A program made the translations under genes and the position numbers. A model generated the notes under the pieces. It was not told the DNA's origin, did no database searches, and was given only the letters and a program-made list of their open reading frames with translations. From GAS188 sp044445965 (GTDB lineage Bacteria; Pseudomonadota; Alphaproteobacteria; Rhizobiales; Beijerinckiaceae), in NCBI GenBank assembly GCA_044445965.1, contig JBIOEJ010000001.1, positions 1-64,000 on the forward strand: 64,000 bases of DNA, written 5' to 3'. This document shows, piece by piece, positions 1 to 9,021 of this stretch; the first letter of the stretch is position 1, and each line of letters opens with the position of its first letter.

Positions 1-41
1 TCATCGAGGAGGCCGCGTGACACGCTCCCACGCCGGCAAAT

Positions 42-77
42 TTTTTCCTCCGGGGGGCATGCCCCCCGGAGGAAAAA
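42..77. repeat. Perfect 36-bp palindrome, GC core with T/A flanks
   Basis: Both halves pair perfectly around a central GCATGC (centre between 59 and 60): five T, CCTCC, six G, then the mirror image ending in five A. On either strand the T run precedes the stem and the A run follows it, so it is not a canonical intrinsic terminator, which needs a U run 3' of the stem. It could fold as a cruciform or be a repetitive extragenic palindrome. The rest of 1-284 shows no convincing gene; a frame ending in TGA at 18-20 may be the tail of a gene lying to the left. Confidence 0.75.
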
Positions 78-284
78 CCCAAGAACGGAGCGGACAGATC
101 ACGAGCTACCAAAACCGGACAAGTTGACGAGCTAGCAACAGCATCCACGACCTGGATCGTCGTTGCGAACAGGCGGCCGGGCAGAGGTCGGCGAGAGCAC
201 GAAGAATTCCAAAATCGGGGCTTATCACGACCCGCAAGATATGGGATATGCTGACCAAGGTCTGGCTTCGAGGGAACGGCCCGC

Positions 285-611
285 ATGGCATGGCAAAAGG
301 TGGCGTCTCTGGACGGGTTGCGCGATGGCGAAGCGGCCGCCGTCAAAGTCGGCGAGCGGGACATCGCGGTCTTTCGGCTAGGCGATGACGTTTATGCAAC
401 CAGCGGCATTTGCCCACATGCGAGTGGCTCGCTCGCCGAGGGTTTCGTCGAGCGGGCTAACGGCACCGTCGAGTGCCCCTTGCATCAGGCGTTGTTCGAT
501 GTCCGGACGGGAAAGGTGCTGAGCGGCTGCGCGGAGGAGAACCTCGAGATATATACGGTCAAGATCGACGGCCGCGAGGTTTTGATCGACATCGATGCCG
601 CGACCAAGTGA
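285..611 (+). CDS. Rieske [2Fe-2S] ferredoxin
   Basis: A 108-residue protein made of a single Rieske domain. It carries both cluster-binding motifs: CPHASGSL (Cys-x-His, about residues 43-50) and CPLHQALFD (Cys-x-x-His, about 64-72). Size and motifs match the small soluble ferredoxin components that feed electrons to non-haem ring-hydroxylating dioxygenases, or nitrite reductase NirD-like small subunits. No oxygenase or reductase gene is adjacent on this side of the window, so its partner cannot be named; a Rieske oxygenase alpha subunit lies about 12 kb away at 12.1 kb. There is no signal peptide, so it should be cytoplasmic. The ATG at 285 precedes the conserved domain directly. Confidence 0.88.
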   Translation: MAWQKVASLDGLRDGEAAAVKVGERDIAVFRLGDDVYATSGICPHASGSLAEGFVERANGTVECPLHQALFDVRTGKVLSGCAEENLEIYTVKIDGREVLIDIDAATK

Positions 612-1075
612 ACAAGGGAACGATTGCCGCTGCTGGTTTTTGTGCGGGGAAGCGTTCTGGTCGTCATCTTCGGTGAGAACGCAGACCGATCCCGACGCGA
701 TCTCCTAGGCGCTGAGGCGTGTGCGCGCCACGCTCTCTGTCATGGGTGCCGTAGCCGGCACGTCGGTCACGGCGGAACGGCAGGCACCACCGGGCGCGAA
801 GCCACCCACTCGTGTCGCACTTGCGCTCCCGCGGCTTTCCGGGAGGCTTGGCCATTTCGGCAGGCCCTGCGATAGCTTCAGCCTCGTGCGCAGTCATCGG
901 CTCGCGGCGCCGGCGGGTCTGTCATAGCGAGGTCACCGAAGCTGACGTTAATGTCGCTCATGCGCAGCCTTCGCTTAAGGAAAGCCAATCAAGCGGGCCC
1001 TGAGCGCCGCTTGACTTGCTCGGCCCGCCCGCGACACTGCGACGAATACCCACCATCGTTGAAAGGTGAGTCGAA
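612..1075. other. Gene-free stretch upstream of the porin
   Basis: No open frame here has convincing codon use, motifs and ribosome binding site together. The only structure noted is a short hairpin with 7-bp arms (GCGGGCC at 993-999 and GGCCCGC at 1022-1028) upstream of the porin. A TTGACT hexamer lies in its loop near 1011, but no good -10 follows. It probably carries the porin promoter and leader. Confidence 0.4.
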
Positions 1076-2866
1076 ATGCCCAGACGTATTCTGATTCGCG
1101 CTTCAGTGATCCTGAGTAATGGCGATGCTTTTTCTAGGAGGGGCAAGAGAGAAGGCAGCGCGAATACGAGGGTCATATTTCTTGACCTGGTGGCAGCGGG
1201 TCTGATCGCGACAGGGGGCGCGCAGGCCGCCGATCTTCCTACGCGCAAGGCTGCGCCAGTCGACTACGTCCGGATCTGCACCGCATACGGCCCAGGATTC
1301 TTCTACATCCCGGGCTCCGACACCTGCATCAGGATCGGTGGCCGTGCCGCCTATGAGTATGCGACCGGCAACGCCTTCAACAAGACGAGTGATGTGTCGA
1401 GCTTCAACGCGACCGGCCGCCTCATTCTCGACGCGCGCACCGCGACCGATTGGGGGGGGCTGCGCGCCTTTACCCGCGTGGACTTCAGCCGCAACAGCGG
1501 CAACGCCCCACTCGGCACCTTCGGTTCCGGCAGCGCCGCGCGCGCCGGGACCAAGTTCGGGTTCGGCGGTGGCGCCGCCGGTGTTGCCGGCCCGTTCCCG
1601 GCCTATTCCGGCATCGACGTGGCCGGCAACAAGTTGCAGACCGGCATCGGCATCTCGGCCGCCTTCGTGCAGTGGGGCGGGTTGACGGCAGGCCGACTGC
1701 AGTCTTTCTTTGATTTCTATATAGATAAGGACACTTGGTATGGCATCACCGATTCCAATGTCCTGACACAGGCGCTCGCCTACACCTACACCTTCGGAAA
1801 CGGCTTTTCGGCGACTTTGTCGATCGAGGATCCGAAGGAGCGCCAGAAATACCCCATTGCCGGCGTCGCGCCGGTGGGAGCCGGCGGCATCAACCCGATC
1901 GTCGCGACGCCACCCTTCACCGTGACCTACCCCTTCGCGTTCAGCCCCTTCGCCGCTTTTGGCGGCCCCCTCAACGTCCCAGCCCAACAGGGCGTCGTAC
2001 CCCCACTCGCAAACATCCCGATCGGTGTCGCCACGATCAACTACACCCAGCGCGAGACCGTGCCGGACGTGGTCGGCGTGCTGCGTGTCGATCAAGGTTG
2101 GGGCTCGGCTCAGTTGTCGGGCGCCTATCACCATGTCGGCGGCAGCGGCTCGACCGTCGTCGCTCTGAGCCCGGCCAATGGCGGCGGCTTCGTCGCCAAC
2201 CCGCTGGTTGGGGCGACCGTCAGTGGCGGCTACGGCGCGGTCGACGACAATGGCTGGGCGGTCCAGGGCGGCGTGAAGATCAACCTTCCGATGCTCGCGG
2301 CCGGCGATACGCTCTATCTGGAGGCGGCCTACTCGAAGGGTGACATCTCCTATGTCAACTCCGGTTTCCCGGCGAGCTGGACCGGCCAAGCCTACAGCGC
2401 GGGGGCCGGCACATCGTTCTCGACCTACGACGCCGTCATCGGCCCGAACGGTCACATGACGCTCACGCCTGCTTATTCGGGCATGATCTCGGTTGAGCAC
2501 TACTGGACCCCGACCATCCGCCAGGGCCTGTTCGCCGGCGCGGTGGGCATCAAGTATTCGGGCTCGATCCGGACGGCTGCCGGCTTCGCCGCCGGCGCCG
2601 CTTGCCCGGCCTGCCTGCAAACGGTCGCGTTGGCCGGGGGTGCCACGTACAACCCCTTTTCCAGCCAGTACGACGGCGGCACGCAATATAACGTCGGCAC
2701 CAACCTGATCTGGTCGCCGGTGAAGGATCTCGATATCGGTGCCGAGGCGTTCTATTATCGCAACCAGATGCAGCATCGGGAGTACGATGTAGACAAGGCC
2801 AACGGCCGGCTGATCAAGGCGGACGATGCTTGGCGCTTTCGCCTGCGCGTCTTACGCGACTTCTGA
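1076..2866 (+). CDS. Outer-membrane porin, alphaproteobacterial Porin_2 family
   Basis: A 596-residue porin expected to form a beta-barrel diffusion channel in the outer membrane. After a hydrophobic segment ending in GAQAADLP comes the family hallmark: VDYVRIC, then GFFYIPGSDTCIRIGG, closely like Omp2b-type porins of Hyphomicrobiales. Alternating aromatic/hydrophobic strands continue to a C-terminal Phe (RVLRDF), the usual terminal outer-membrane signature. The protein is somewhat longer than the typical 450-550 residues because of glycine- and proline-rich loop insertions around residues 240-320. The ATG at 1076 has a good ribosome binding site (AAAGGTGAG), yet it puts about 30 polar residues before the hydrophobic signal core, which is unusual. 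No standard start codon lies nearer the core. Family assignment is firm; the start is uncertain. Confidence 0.88.
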   Translation: MPRRILIRASVILSNGDAFSRRGKREGSANTRVIFLDLVAAGLIATGGAQAADLPTRKAAPVDYVRICTAYGPGFFYIPGSDTCIRIGGRAAYEYATGNAFNKTSDVSSFNATGRLILDARTATDWGGLRAFTRVDFSRNSGNAPLGTFGSGSAARAGTKFGFGGGAAGVAGPFPAYSGIDVAGNKLQTGIGISAAFVQWGGLTAGRLQSFFDFYIDKDTWYGITDSNVLTQALAYTYTFGNGFSATLSIEDPKERQKYPIAGVAPVGAGGINPIVATPPFTVTYPFAFSPFAAFGGPLNVPAQQGVVPPLANIPIGVATINYTQRETVPDVVGVLRVDQGWGSAQLSGAYHHVGGSGSTVVALSPANGGGFVANPLVGATVSGGYGAVDDNGWAVQGGVKINLPMLAAGDTLYLEAAYSKGDISYVNSGFPASWTGQAYSAGAGTSFSTYDAVIGPNGHMTLTPAYSGMISVEHYWTPTIRQGLFAGAVGIKYSGSIRTAAGFAAGAACPACLQTVALAGGATYNPFSSQYDGGTQYNVGTNLIWSPVKDLDIGAEAFYYRNQMQHREYDVDKANGRLIKADDAWRFRLRVLRDF

Positions 2867-3094
2867 CGCAAATACTGGCGCCAGAGTTCGTGGTTCAGCC
2901 GTTTGGCTGCTCATGCTGGCGGCTGCAGCATCGCTACGGCGAGCCCCGAGAGGTGGGGCGACAGGCGCGGCCGATCGCGGCGGCGGGTGAGCGGTTGTAT
3001 CTTGCTCCAGTTTGGCCGTGCAGCGTTTTCCCGGCCTTGTTGACGCGGATGCGGTGGGGCCTCAGTCTCGCGCCATGCAATAGAGAGGTCGATC

Positions 3095-3403
3095 ATGCAC
3101 ATGACCATGAGAAAATATCGTCAGCTCAAAGGTACCCCTGAAGATGTGACCAAATGGGTGAAGGAGAGCCTCGTGCCGTCCTTGAAAAAGGCACGCCTGT
3201 TCAAGGCCTTCTATACGGTAGCCTTTGATGACGGGACGATTGGCTCGATCACCGTCTTTGAAGATGAAGCTGTGGCCCACGAAGCCCACAAGCATGTGCG
3301 CGAACGCGTCGGAAGCAGCGCGTCGGACATGCTGCAGCTCGTCGACACCAAGGTCTGGCAGGTGCTCCACGAAGATCACGTGCTCCACGAAGATCACGCC
3401 TGA
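3095..3403 (+). CDS. Small protein, possible dimeric alpha/beta-barrel (ABM-like)
   Basis: A 102-residue protein with a good ribosome binding site (GAGAGGTC) ahead of three closely spaced Met codons, so the exact start could be 3095 or slightly downstream. The pattern of short strands around an amphipathic helix (KYRQLKGTPEDVTKWVKE, then FKAFYTVAFDDGTIGSITVF) resembles small monooxygenase-like or stress-response alpha/beta-barrel proteins. I do not recognise a specific family. The last residues contain a repeated VLHEDH created by an 18-bp tandem duplication directly before the stop. It is likely cytoplasmic; function unknown. Confidence 0.6.
   Translation: MHMTMRKYRQLKGTPEDVTKWVKESLVPSLKKARLFKAFYTVAFDDGTIGSITVFEDEAVAHEAHKHVRERVGSSASDMLQLVDTKVWQVLHEDHVLHEDHA
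3362..3397 (+). repeat. 18-bp tandem duplication at the 3' end of a CDS
   Basis: The unit GTGCTCCACGAAGATCAC occurs twice, perfectly, back to back (3362-3379 and 3380-3397), just before the terminal Ala codon and the TGA. It duplicates the peptide VLHEDH. Two identical copies suggest a recent slippage event. Confidence 0.9.
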
Positions 3404-3570
3404 TCGCCGGCGGGGAAACGCAAGATCGCCCGCGTCAAGCCCCTCATTCCGCTCGCGCGCCGGCATGTGGATAGGGAGCATAACCGCCCGCCGCCCGGCT
3501 TTCGGCCGCAATCGGTGCTACGACATGGCTACCGGTCGAAACCTGATTCGAGCCCTTGCCCAGAGCTTCC

Positions 3571-5073
3571 ATGTCGAACGCCGTCGCGCTGAAAACCACT
3601 TCGCCCCCGTCGCCCGAATTTCGCCAGCTGCCGGCGTCGGTCGAGGCGGAGCAAGCGCTCCTCGGCGCGATCCTCATCAACAACGAAGCCTTCGACAGGG
3701 TCGCCGATTTCCTCGACGCGGCCCATTTCGCCGAGGAGATCCATCGCCGCATCTACGAGAATGCCGCAGCCCTCATCCGGGCCGGGAAGCTCGCCTCCCC
3801 GATCACGTTGAAGACCTATCTCGGCGATGCCGATCTCGGCGGTGTGACGATGGCGCAATATCTCGCGCGCCTCGCCGCCGACGCGACGACCATCATCAAT
3901 GCCGAGCATTATGGGCGCGCCGTCTACGAGCTGGCGCAGCGCCGGGCGCTGATCGGCATCGGCACGAATGTGGTCAACACCGCCTATGACGCGCCGGTCG
4001 ATCTGCCGCCAAGGGCCCAGATCGAGGAAGCCGAGAAGAAGCTCTACGAGCTCGCCGAGCTCGGGCGCTACGAGAAGGGGTTCATCCGCTTCACCGATGC
4101 GGCCGCGCGCGCCATCGACATGGCGGCAGCGGCCTATCGACGCGACGGCAAGCTCTCCGGCGTCGCGACCGGTCTTGCCGATCTCGACCGCATGATGGGC
4201 GGCCTGCAGCCTTCCGACCTCGTCATCATCGCGGCTCGCCCCGGCATGGGAAAGACGTCGCTTGCGACCAATATCGCCTATAATATCGCTCGCTCCTATC
4301 ACGCCGAGAGTGAGCCCGATGGGCGGGTCAAGACGATCGATGGCGGGGTCGTGGGCTTCTTCTCGCTCGAAATGTCCGCGGAGCAGCTTGCCACGCGCAT
4401 CATTGCGGAGCGCTCGGGCGTGCCGTCTTACAAGATCAGGCGTGGCGATATCGTCGAGGATGATCGGCGTGGCGTCTTCGAGTTCACGAAGATCACCGAG
4501 GCCGCCCGCGAGATGCAGACCATCCCGCTCTTCATCGACGAGACCGGCGGCATTTCCATCGCGCAATTGGTGTCGCGGGCGCGCAGGCTCAAGCGTCAGC
4601 GTGGCCTCGATGTGCTGTTCATCGACTATTTGCAGCTGCTCTCTGCCTCCGCGAGACGAAACGAAAACCGCGTCCAGGAGCTCACCGAGATCACCACGAG
4701 CCTGAAGGCGCTCGCCAAGGAGCTCAACATCCCGATCGTGGCGATGTCGCAGCTCTCCCGCCAAGTCGAGAACCGCGAGGACAAGCGCCCGCAGCTTTCG
4801 GATTTGCGCGAGTCGGGCTCGATCGAGCAGGATGCCGATGTGGTGATGTTCATCTATCGCGAGGATTACTACCTGAAGAACCGCAAGCCGCGCGAAGGCA
4901 CCGACGAGCATCTCAAATGGATGGGCGAGATGGAGCAGGCGCATGGCAAGGCCGAGATCATCGTCGGCAAGCAGCGCCACGGCCCGACGGGCACCGTCGA
5001 GGTGCAGTTCGAGGCGGATGTGACGCGCTTCTCGAACCTAGCCCATGACGAAGGGCTGCCCGAGCGAATGTGA
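3571..5073 (+). CDS. dnaB: Replicative DNA helicase DnaB
   Basis: The hexameric helicase that unwinds DNA at the replication fork and contacts DnaG primase and the clamp loader. About 500 residues, the normal length. An N-terminal helical domain begins with LPASVEAEQALLGAIL. The RecA-like motor has Walker A in ARPGMGKTS (around residue 225), the H1a-type FFSLEMS segment, Walker B in LDVLFIDYLQLL, and the DnaB signature SQLSRQVENR. An alphaproteobacterial insert of about 15 residues sits between Walker A and FFSLEMS; there is no intein. A TTG at 3556 would add five residues, but the ATG at 3571 is preferred. It opens the conserved block dnaB-alr-radA-cvpA-purF. Confidence 0.97.
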   Translation: MSNAVALKTTSPPSPEFRQLPASVEAEQALLGAILINNEAFDRVADFLDAAHFAEEIHRRIYENAAALIRAGKLASPITLKTYLGDADLGGVTMAQYLARLAADATTIINAEHYGRAVYELAQRRALIGIGTNVVNTAYDAPVDLPPRAQIEEAEKKLYELAELGRYEKGFIRFTDAAARAIDMAAAAYRRDGKLSGVATGLADLDRMMGGLQPSDLVIIAARPGMGKTSLATNIAYNIARSYHAESEPDGRVKTIDGGVVGFFSLEMSAEQLATRIIAERSGVPSYKIRRGDIVEDDRRGVFEFTKITEAAREMQTIPLFIDETGGISIAQLVSRARRLKRQRGLDVLFIDYLQLLSASARRNENRVQELTEITTSLKALAKELNIPIVAMSQLSRQVENREDKRPQLSDLRESGSIEQDADVVMFIYREDYYLKNRKPREGTDEHLKWMGEMEQAHGKAEIIVGKQRHGPTGTVEVQFEADVTRFSNLAHDEGLPERM

Positions 5074-5081
5074 GGACTATC

Positions 5082-5465
5082 ATGCTCGATCATATCGGCT
5101 TCGCCGTTTCCGATTTCGAGCGCTCGCTCGCCTTCTACAAGTCGGCGCTCGCCCCGCTCGGCTATGGCCTGGTCATGGAAGTGTCGCGCGAGGTGACCGG
5201 GGGCGAAGCGCATGCGGGGTTCGGTCGAGACGGCCGGCCGCAGTTCTGGATCGGCACCGGCAAGGGGCTATCGGGGCGGCTCCACGTCGCGTTCGTCGCC
5301 CGCTCGCGCGCCGATGTCGACGCGTTCTACGCTGCCGCCATCGGCGCCGGCGCCAAGGATAACGGCAAGCCTGGGCTGCGCCCGCATTACCACCCGAATT
5401 ATTACGGCGCCTTCGTGCTCGACCCGGACGGCCACAACGTCGAAGCCGTGTGTCACGCGCCTTGA
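5082..5465 (+). CDS. VOC-superfamily (glyoxalase-like) protein
   Basis: A 127-residue single-module vicinal-oxygen-chelate protein. It starts MLDHIGFAVSDFERSLAFYK, the standard first beta-alpha unit with an N-terminal metal-ligand His, and ends VLDPDGHNVEAVCH with the C-terminal Glu ligand. Such proteins are metal-dependent lyases, dioxygenases or resistance proteins acting as dimers; the substrate cannot be read from sequence. The ATG at 5082 is preferred over the GTG at 5070, because the GTG overlaps the dnaB stop and a TGAGGA ribosome binding site lies just ahead of the ATG. It is probably co-transcribed with dnaB and alr. Confidence 0.88.
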   Translation: MLDHIGFAVSDFERSLAFYKSALAPLGYGLVMEVSREVTGGEAHAGFGRDGRPQFWIGTGKGLSGRLHVAFVARSRADVDAFYAAAIGAGAKDNGKPGLRPHYHPNYYGAFVLDPDGHNVEAVCHAP

Positions 5466-5489
5466 GCGCGGCCGCGCGGATCCTAGCTC

Positions 5490-6644
5490 GTGGCCAGCCG
5501 GCAAGATGACGCGGAGCTCGAGGCGGCGCGCGCCAGCGGCAGCCTCGCCGTCGACCTTTCGGCGGTCGTCGCCAATTGGCGTCGGTTGCGCGATAGGGTC
5601 GCGCCTGCCGCCTGCGCCGCGGTGGTGAAGGCCGATGCCTATGGCACCGGTCTCGTGGAGGCCGGCTCGGCGCTCGCCGGGGCGGGCTGCGACACGTTCT
5701 TCGTGGCGGTTCCCTCGGAAGGCGTGGCCTTGCGGCGCGCCTGCCCGACGGCTGCGATCTACATCCTCAACGGATTGGCGGCAGGGCAGGGCGGCCTTTA
5801 TCTCGCCCATGCGTTGCGGCCGGTGCTCGGCTCGCGAGCCGAGATCGCCGAGTGGCAGGCCGTGAGCCGCGCCGCCGGCGGGCTCGCGGGCGCCGCCCTC
5901 CATGTCGACACCGGCATGAACCGGCTCGGCCTGCCGATGCTCGAATTCGCCGCGCTTGTCTCCGCGATGCCGAAGGCGGCGTTCGGCTTCCCGGTGGTGC
6001 TGGTGATGAGCCATTTCGTCACCTCGGACAATGCCGATCATCCGCTCAACGCACGCCAGATGCAGGCTTTTCGCGAGGCGCGGGCGCTATGCCCCGAGAT
6101 TCCGGGAAGCCTCGCCAACTCCTCAGGGATATTCCTCGGCGCCGCGGCGCAACATGACCTCGTCCGGCCGGGCTATGCTCTGTTCGGCGGCAATCCGACG
6201 CCAAGCGCTCCGAACCCGATGCGCGGCGTGGTGACGCTGACGGCGCCGGTCGCGCAATTGCGGTATGTCGAGGCCGGCGAAACGGTCGGCTACGACGCGC
6301 AATGGACGGCGCGCGACAGGCGGCACATTGCCACGCTTTCCGCCGGCTATGCCGACGGCTATCCGCGCGCAGCGACCGCGACGGATGCGAAGCTTGCGGC
6401 CTCGGTACCGGCGGGCGAGGCGATCATCGCAGGCGCGCGCTGCCCCTTCGTCGGCCGCGTGTCGATGGACCTGATCACGGTCGATGTGACCGCGCTCCCG
6501 GAGGGCGCGGTCAAGCGCGGCGATCCGGCCATCCTGATCGGGGAGGGGCTGCCGATCGACGAGGTCGGACTGCGAGCCGCCACGATCGGGTACGAGATCC
6601 TCACGCGCCTCGGGCGGCGCTATGAGAGACGATATCTCCGCTGA
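5490..6644 (+). CDS. alr: Alanine racemase
   Basis: Pyridoxal-phosphate enzyme interconverting L- and D-alanine for peptidoglycan. 384 residues, slightly longer than typical. The PLP-binding lysine lies in AVVKADAYGTG (Lys47) and the catalytic tyrosine in ETVGYDAQW. The barrel motifs HVDTGMNRLGL and SNSSGIFLG (read from the translation as LANSSGIFLG) are present, as is GRVSMDLITVDVT in the C-terminal beta domain. It starts with GTG at 5490. Its position between dnaB and radA is a conserved alphaproteobacterial arrangement, which supports a housekeeping (Alr) rather than a catabolic (DadX) role. Confidence 0.95.
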   Translation: MASRQDDAELEAARASGSLAVDLSAVVANWRRLRDRVAPAACAAVVKADAYGTGLVEAGSALAGAGCDTFFVAVPSEGVALRRACPTAAIYILNGLAAGQGGLYLAHALRPVLGSRAEIAEWQAVSRAAGGLAGAALHVDTGMNRLGLPMLEFAALVSAMPKAAFGFPVVLVMSHFVTSDNADHPLNARQMQAFREARALCPEIPGSLANSSGIFLGAAAQHDLVRPGYALFGGNPTPSAPNPMRGVVTLTAPVAQLRYVEAGETVGYDAQWTARDRRHIATLSAGYADGYPRAATATDAKLAASVPAGEAIIAGARCPFVGRVSMDLITVDVTALPEGAVKRGDPAILIGEGLPIDEVGLRAATIGYEILTRLGRRYERRYLR

Positions 6645-6661
6645 AACGGAGAGGGTGCTCG

Positions 6662-7375
6662 TCAAGCCGATCTGCGGAATTCCGGATAGAATTTCGCCAG
6701 CATCCGGTCTCGATAAGCGAGGAGATTGGCATGGGCTTCGGCCGCGGTCCGAAGCTTGGTGTCGAAGCGCTCGCACAGAGAGCCCGCGATGAAGGCGAAG
6801 GCGGTCGCATCGACGCCCTTCGGTTCCTGGCTCAGGAGACAAGGCTTGTCGCCGAGGAGCGCGGCGAGCGTGTCGACGTCGCGGGCGGCGAGCTCGTCGA
6901 TCTCGGCCTGGGAGTGGCGGCCGATCCCGTGGGCAGTCAAGGCCTTGCGGACTTTTCCACGCACCATCCGAATGACGAAGGGTCGTATGGGCGCCGGGGC
7001 CCGGTTGAAGAATACGATCGGCCCCTTGGCGAAATTGGCGTCATCGAGCCAGCGCGCCGCCAGCATCACCCAATAGAGGTGATCCTCGCACATTTTCTCG
7101 ACCGCCCAAGCCGTGGCTCGCTGCTCCGGACTCAATCCCTCGTCGAAATCAAAGCCATATGCCTTTTCGATGTGAAAGCGGATGAACGTTGAATCGGCGA
7201 CGATCACGCCGTTGTCGTCGAGATAGGGAAGCTTGCCCTTGGGCGCCTTGGCGAAGCCCGTCCGATCCTCCGCGAAGGCGAGACCGGCGAGCTTGAGCAG
7301 CATCTGGGCTTTCGTGACGAAAGGACTGGGATCCGGCAGCCCGAAGGCGGGACCGAATGTGTAAAGCGTGATCAT
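6662..7375 (-). CDS. Glutathione S-transferase-fold protein (Fax/metaxin-like)
   Basis: A 237-residue protein beginning MITLYTFGPAFGLPDPSPF, a thioredoxin-like N-terminal domain. It continues with APKGKLPYLDDNGVIVADS, the cis-Pro region that binds the gamma-glutamyl part of glutathione. The C-terminal half is all-helical, with VDTLAALLGDKPCLLSQEP and VDATAFAFIAG typical of GST C-terminal domains. The pattern is closest to the Fax/Tom37-like branch common in Proteobacteria, whose substrates are mostly unknown. The Met at 7375 is chosen because upstream codons are not GST-like. It is convergent with alr and divergent from radA, so it interrupts the conserved block on the opposite strand. Confidence 0.85.
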   Translation of the reverse strand: MITLYTFGPAFGLPDPSPFVTKAQMLLKLAGLAFAEDRTGFAKAPKGKLPYLDDNGVIVADSTFIRFHIEKAYGFDFDEGLSPEQRATAWAVEKMCEDHLYWVMLAARWLDDANFAKGPIVFFNRAPAPIRPFVIRMVRGKVRKALTAHGIGRHSQAEIDELAARDVDTLAALLGDKPCLLSQEPKGVDATAFAFIAGSLCERFDTKLRTAAEAHANLLAYRDRMLAKFYPEFRRSA

Positions 7376-7497
7376 CACAGCGCTCCGCTCGGTTTCTGTG
7401 GCGTCCGACGGGCCTATAGCCGATAAGAGACCCCGATAGGAGGCCTGGGGACGGAGCCCGCCCATGAACATGCCTGCGATCACTACTTTTTGAACCG

Positions 7498-8892
7498 ATG
7501 GCCCGTCACGAACGCATCTTTGTCTGCCAAGCCTGCGGCGCCGTTTATGGGCGCTGGCAAGGCAAATGCGACGCCTGCGGCGGCTGGAACACGGTGGCCG
7601 AGGAGAATGCGCCGCGCACGCCGCCGGTCGCCGGAGCTTCCGGGTCGTCTGCCCGCAGCAAAGGCCGGCCCTTCCAGCTCGAGGCGCTGCAAGGCGCGAC
7701 CGAAGAGGCCAGGCGCACCCAATCCGGCATCGCCGAATTCGATCGCGTCACCGGCGGCGGCTTTGTCACGGGCTCGGTGCTCCTGATCGGCGGCGACCCC
7801 GGGATCGGCAAATCGACCTTGCTGATCCAGGTCTCGGCGGCGCTGGCTCGATCAGGCGGGCGCGTCGTCTACATCACGGGCGAAGAGGCGACGGCGCAGG
7901 TGCGGTTGCGCGCCGAGCGGCTCGGCTTGGCGGGTTCCGCCGTGGCGCTTGCCGCCGAGACCAATGTCGAGGATATCGTCGCGACCCTGTCGCGCGGTCA
8001 GGCGCCGCAACTCGTCGTCATCGATTCGATCCAGACGATGTGGTCTCCGTTCGTCGAATCCGCGCCCGGCACGGTGACGCAGGTGCGGGCCTCGGCCCAG
8101 TCCCTCATCCGCTACGCGAAGACCTCCGGCGCGACCGTCATCCTCGTCGGCCACGTCACGAAGGACGGCGCCATCGCCGGGCCTCGCGTCGTCGAGCATA
8201 TGGTCGACGCGGTGATCTCCTTCGAAGGCGACGGCGCCCATCAGTTCCGCATTCTCAGAGCCTCGAAGAACCGCTTCGGACCGACCGACGAGATCGGCGT
8301 GTTCGAGATGACGGGCGCCGGCCTTGCCGAAGTGGCGAACCCTTCGGCGCTCTTCATCGCGGGGCGCGATCAGCGCGCCTCGGGCGCCGCCATCTTCGCC
8401 GGGATGGAGGGCACGCGGCCGCTGCTGATGGAGATGCAGGCGCTGGTCGCGCCGAGCCCTCTTGCGACGCCGCGCCGCGCCGTGGTCGGCTGGGACACCA
8501 ACCGCCTCGCCATGGTGCTCGCCGTGCTCGATGCGCATGGCGGGCTCAAATTCGGCGGCTACGACATTTATTTGAACGTCGCCGGAGGCCTGCGCATCGT
8601 CGAGCCGGCGGCGGACCTTGCGGCGGCCGCCATCCTCCTTTCCTCGCTTACCGGGATCATGATCCCGAGCGACACCGTGATCTGCGGCGAAGTGGCGTTG
8701 TCCGGCGCGGTGCGGCCGGTCGGCCAAATGGCCGCGCGCCTGAAGGAAGCGGCGAAACTCGGCTTCAACCGCGCGATCGTGCCGGCGATCGGGTTGGAAG
8801 GCGCCCCGCCTGCGCTTTTGCTCGATCGCGTGGCGACCATCGGCGATCTCGTGGCCCTCCTGTCGCGGGACATCGCGCCGAAACCGAGGTGA
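7498..8892 (+). CDS. radA: DNA repair protein RadA
   Basis: A RecA-family branch-migration and recombination factor of 464 residues. An N-terminal C4 zinc finger (CQACG...CDACGGW, residues 9-30) is followed by Walker A in GGDPGIGKSTLL, Walker B-like LVVIDSIQT, the RadA-specific KNRFGPTDEIGVF motif and a Lon-like C-terminal domain (CGEVALSGAVRPVGQM). All signature elements are intact. The start ATG at 7498 sits a few codons before the finger. It lies just upstream of cvpA and purF on the same strand. Confidence 0.97.
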   Translation: MARHERIFVCQACGAVYGRWQGKCDACGGWNTVAEENAPRTPPVAGASGSSARSKGRPFQLEALQGATEEARRTQSGIAEFDRVTGGGFVTGSVLLIGGDPGIGKSTLLIQVSAALARSGGRVVYITGEEATAQVRLRAERLGLAGSAVALAAETNVEDIVATLSRGQAPQLVVIDSIQTMWSPFVESAPGTVTQVRASAQSLIRYAKTSGATVILVGHVTKDGAIAGPRVVEHMVDAVISFEGDGAHQFRILRASKNRFGPTDEIGVFEMTGAGLAEVANPSALFIAGRDQRASGAAIFAGMEGTRPLLMEMQALVAPSPLATPRRAVVGWDTNRLAMVLAVLDAHGGLKFGGYDIYLNVAGGLRIVEPAADLAAAAILLSSLTGIMIPSDTVICGEVALSGAVRPVGQMAARLKEAAKLGFNRAIVPAIGLEGAPPALLLDRVATIGDLVALLSRDIAPKPR

Positions 8893-9021
8893 GTGCCCAA
8901 ACTCCTTTGAATATCGTTCTTGATGACGGCAACCGCGGAAGCGGCTATAGACTGCGGCCAGGCGCGGCTCGGACCTGACCGCGGCCTTGATCATCAGCGT
9001 TTGCAAGCGGGAAATGCGCAG

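Noticed and set aside
3..20. Possible C-terminal tail of a gene lying left of the window (ends TGA at 18-20).
   Set aside because: Only five codons are visible; no product can be inferred.
1103..2776. Long open frame opposite the porin.
   Set aside because: It mirrors the codon use of the porin and has no family motif or ribosome binding site.
3529..4980. Long open frame opposite dnaB.
   Set aside because: High-GC shadow of a strongly supported gene; the translation shows no domain.
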